From: Flavobacteriaceae bacterium UBA4022
GTDB taxonomy: Bacteria; Bacteroidota; Bacteroidia; Flavobacteriales; Flavobacteriaceae
Reading direction: 5' to 3'
NCBI GenBank assembly: GCA_002384055.1
Contig: DGAU01000003.1
Location: 121,618 to 143,142 of the forward strand
DNA length: 21,525 nucleotides
Shown: in pieces, positions 20,612-21,525 of the stretch
Layout of the letters: each line of letters starts with the position of its first letter
Numbering within the stretch: the stretch's first letter is position 1
The notes under the pieces: generated by a model
What the model was told of the DNA's origin: nothing
The model's input: only the letters and a program-made list of their open reading frames with translations
The model's database searches: none
Position numbers and translations under genes: made by a program

Positions 20612-21403
20612 TTAAAGTGATTTGAATGGCAGGTAAGGCCCTTTCACCCAGTTCACTAATGCAGCAACTAATCCGAATAAGAATTGGTAAATAGCTACAT
20701 TAATATACATACTCACCAAGACAAATACAACAGAAACAAATGCGCTAAACACACCCATTGCTCCAGCAACGGTCCAGGCGGATCCGCCTGCATTGCTTAA
20801 CATCTCTGGTTGTTGCATTAGGTCACCCATCATCTCTGAGATCATACTGAGCGGTGTGTCGGCTAATACGCTAGACAATACTGCGGTACCCATGTTGGTA
20901 AATGAACCAAGTCCACTACTAACCATGCCCATCATATCACCACCCAAATTTAAGGTAGTAAGGAAGCCAATTAAGGATGCTATTGCGGCAAATAAACCGA
21001 TCATGGCCAATAAATAGCCTGCCATTTTCATCAAAGCTACTGGCAAGTCCAAAAACATAAGGCGTACCACACCGCTTTTTGATGAGGCAACGCCATCACC
21101 AGTGTTTCTAATAACTTGTGTAACAGGAAAAGCAGCATAAGCCCAGAAGATAATACCCAAAAGCATGCCCACGACACCTAATGCATCCTTTCCGTCGAAC
21201 CCTCCATCCCATATAGGACTTAAGATGCTCCAAAGCACTCCTAACAGCGCGAAAAATGCTACTACACTGAAGATCTTACCAAGCCATCCAGCTATGCTGT
21301 TTTCGGAGTCTTCAATGGTAGAATTCCATTGATTCCATGGGAGTTTACCGCTGACCATTTGAGGTGAATCGAGCAGTCGATTAGTTAAGTTTTTAATTTC
21401 CAT
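20612..21403 (-). CDS. Multi-pass membrane protein of unknown function
   Basis: The 263-residue protein has a hydrophilic N-terminus (MEIKNLTNRLLDSPQMVSG) and about five predicted membrane segments: roughly 39-63, 74-97, 127-150 and two between 211 and 250. Between segments three and four is a Gly/Met/Ser-rich region (155-205, GGDMMGMVSSGLGSFTNMG). No catalytic motif or signal peptide is visible. I do not recognise the family. It is read toward the YwqK-like gene and the two share a bidirectional terminator. The 122 bases upstream (21404-21525) are very AT-rich and must hold its promoter, but I see no exact TAnnTTTG box. Confidence 0.75.
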   Translation of the reverse strand: MEIKNLTNRLLDSPQMVSGKLPWNQWNSTIEDSENSIAGWLGKIFSVVAFFALLGVLWSILSPIWDGGFDGKDALGVVGMLLGIIFWAYAAFPVTQVIRNTGDGVASSKSGVVRLMFLDLPVALMKMAGYLLAMIGLFAAIASLIGFLTTLNLGGDMMGMVSSGLGSFTNMGTAVLSSVLADTPLSMISEMMGDLMQQPEMLSNAGGSAWTVAGAMGVFSAFVSVVFVLVSMYINVAIYQFLFGLVAALVNWVKGPYLPFKSL

Positions 21404-21525
21404 TTTCTATATTTTAAAAGGTTAGTTAACACCAATTTAGTAAAATTTTGTGAGATTTATATTTTTTTAAGAAAAATCTTATCAAATTAGAATATAATTA
21501 GTGATAATATTATGAATATTGTAAT

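Noticed and set aside
1..21525. CRISPR array, insertion sequence or prophage
   Set aside because: No regular spaced repeats, transposase, integrase or phage structural genes were found on either strand.

Overview
The window is chromosomal DNA of a member of the Bacteroidota, most likely a gliding-type marine Flavobacteriaceae. The evidence is the gliding genes gldD and gldE beside ssb and mutY, two TonB-dependent receptors, an atpD-atpC pair detached from the other ATP synthase genes, a short RNase E/G lacking its zinc-link cysteines, several promoters of the Bacteroidota type (TAnnTTTG at -7), and A-rich starts without Shine-Dalgarno sequences. No tRNA or rRNA gene, CRISPR array, insertion sequence or phage gene was seen. 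Most of the window is ordinary core genome.

Left part (1-6649). A minus-strand cluster runs mutY, ssb, gldE, gldD and then a DMT-family exporter cut by the window edge. Divergent from mutY is a plus-strand cluster: an HU-like DNA-binding protein, a 30-residue extremely basic protein that is probably ribosomal, and RNase E/G with a GTG start and a hairpin just upstream. A strong terminator follows, then recX.

Middle part (6625-15861, all minus strand). A JmjC/cupin_8-type dioxygenase lies directly downstream of a BtuB-like TonB-dependent receptor. Next come the F1-ATPase beta and epsilon genes with their own promoter and terminator, then a second receptor operon. In that operon a 934-residue receptor with a carboxypeptidase-regulatory-like domain is followed by an SGNH-type surface lipoprotein in the place where SusD usually sits.

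Right part (15994-21525). This is the accessory-looking region: a sulfotransferase-like P-loop protein and a class IV aminotransferase separated by one base; a small gene that appears broken by a one-base shift in a T6 run; a pterin-dependent aromatic amino acid hydroxylase with a C-terminal half of unknown role; a YwqK/MORN-type repeat protein; and an unrecognised multi-pass membrane protein.

No clearly new defence or mobile system is present. The best candidates for undescribed biology are the sulfotransferase/aminotransferase pair, the dioxygenase-receptor pair, the receptor/SGNH lipoprotein pair, the frameshifted small gene and the 30-residue basic protein. Several genes (mutY, recX, possibly the sulfotransferase) have the -7 box only 4-5 bases from the start codon, which predicts leaderless mRNAs.
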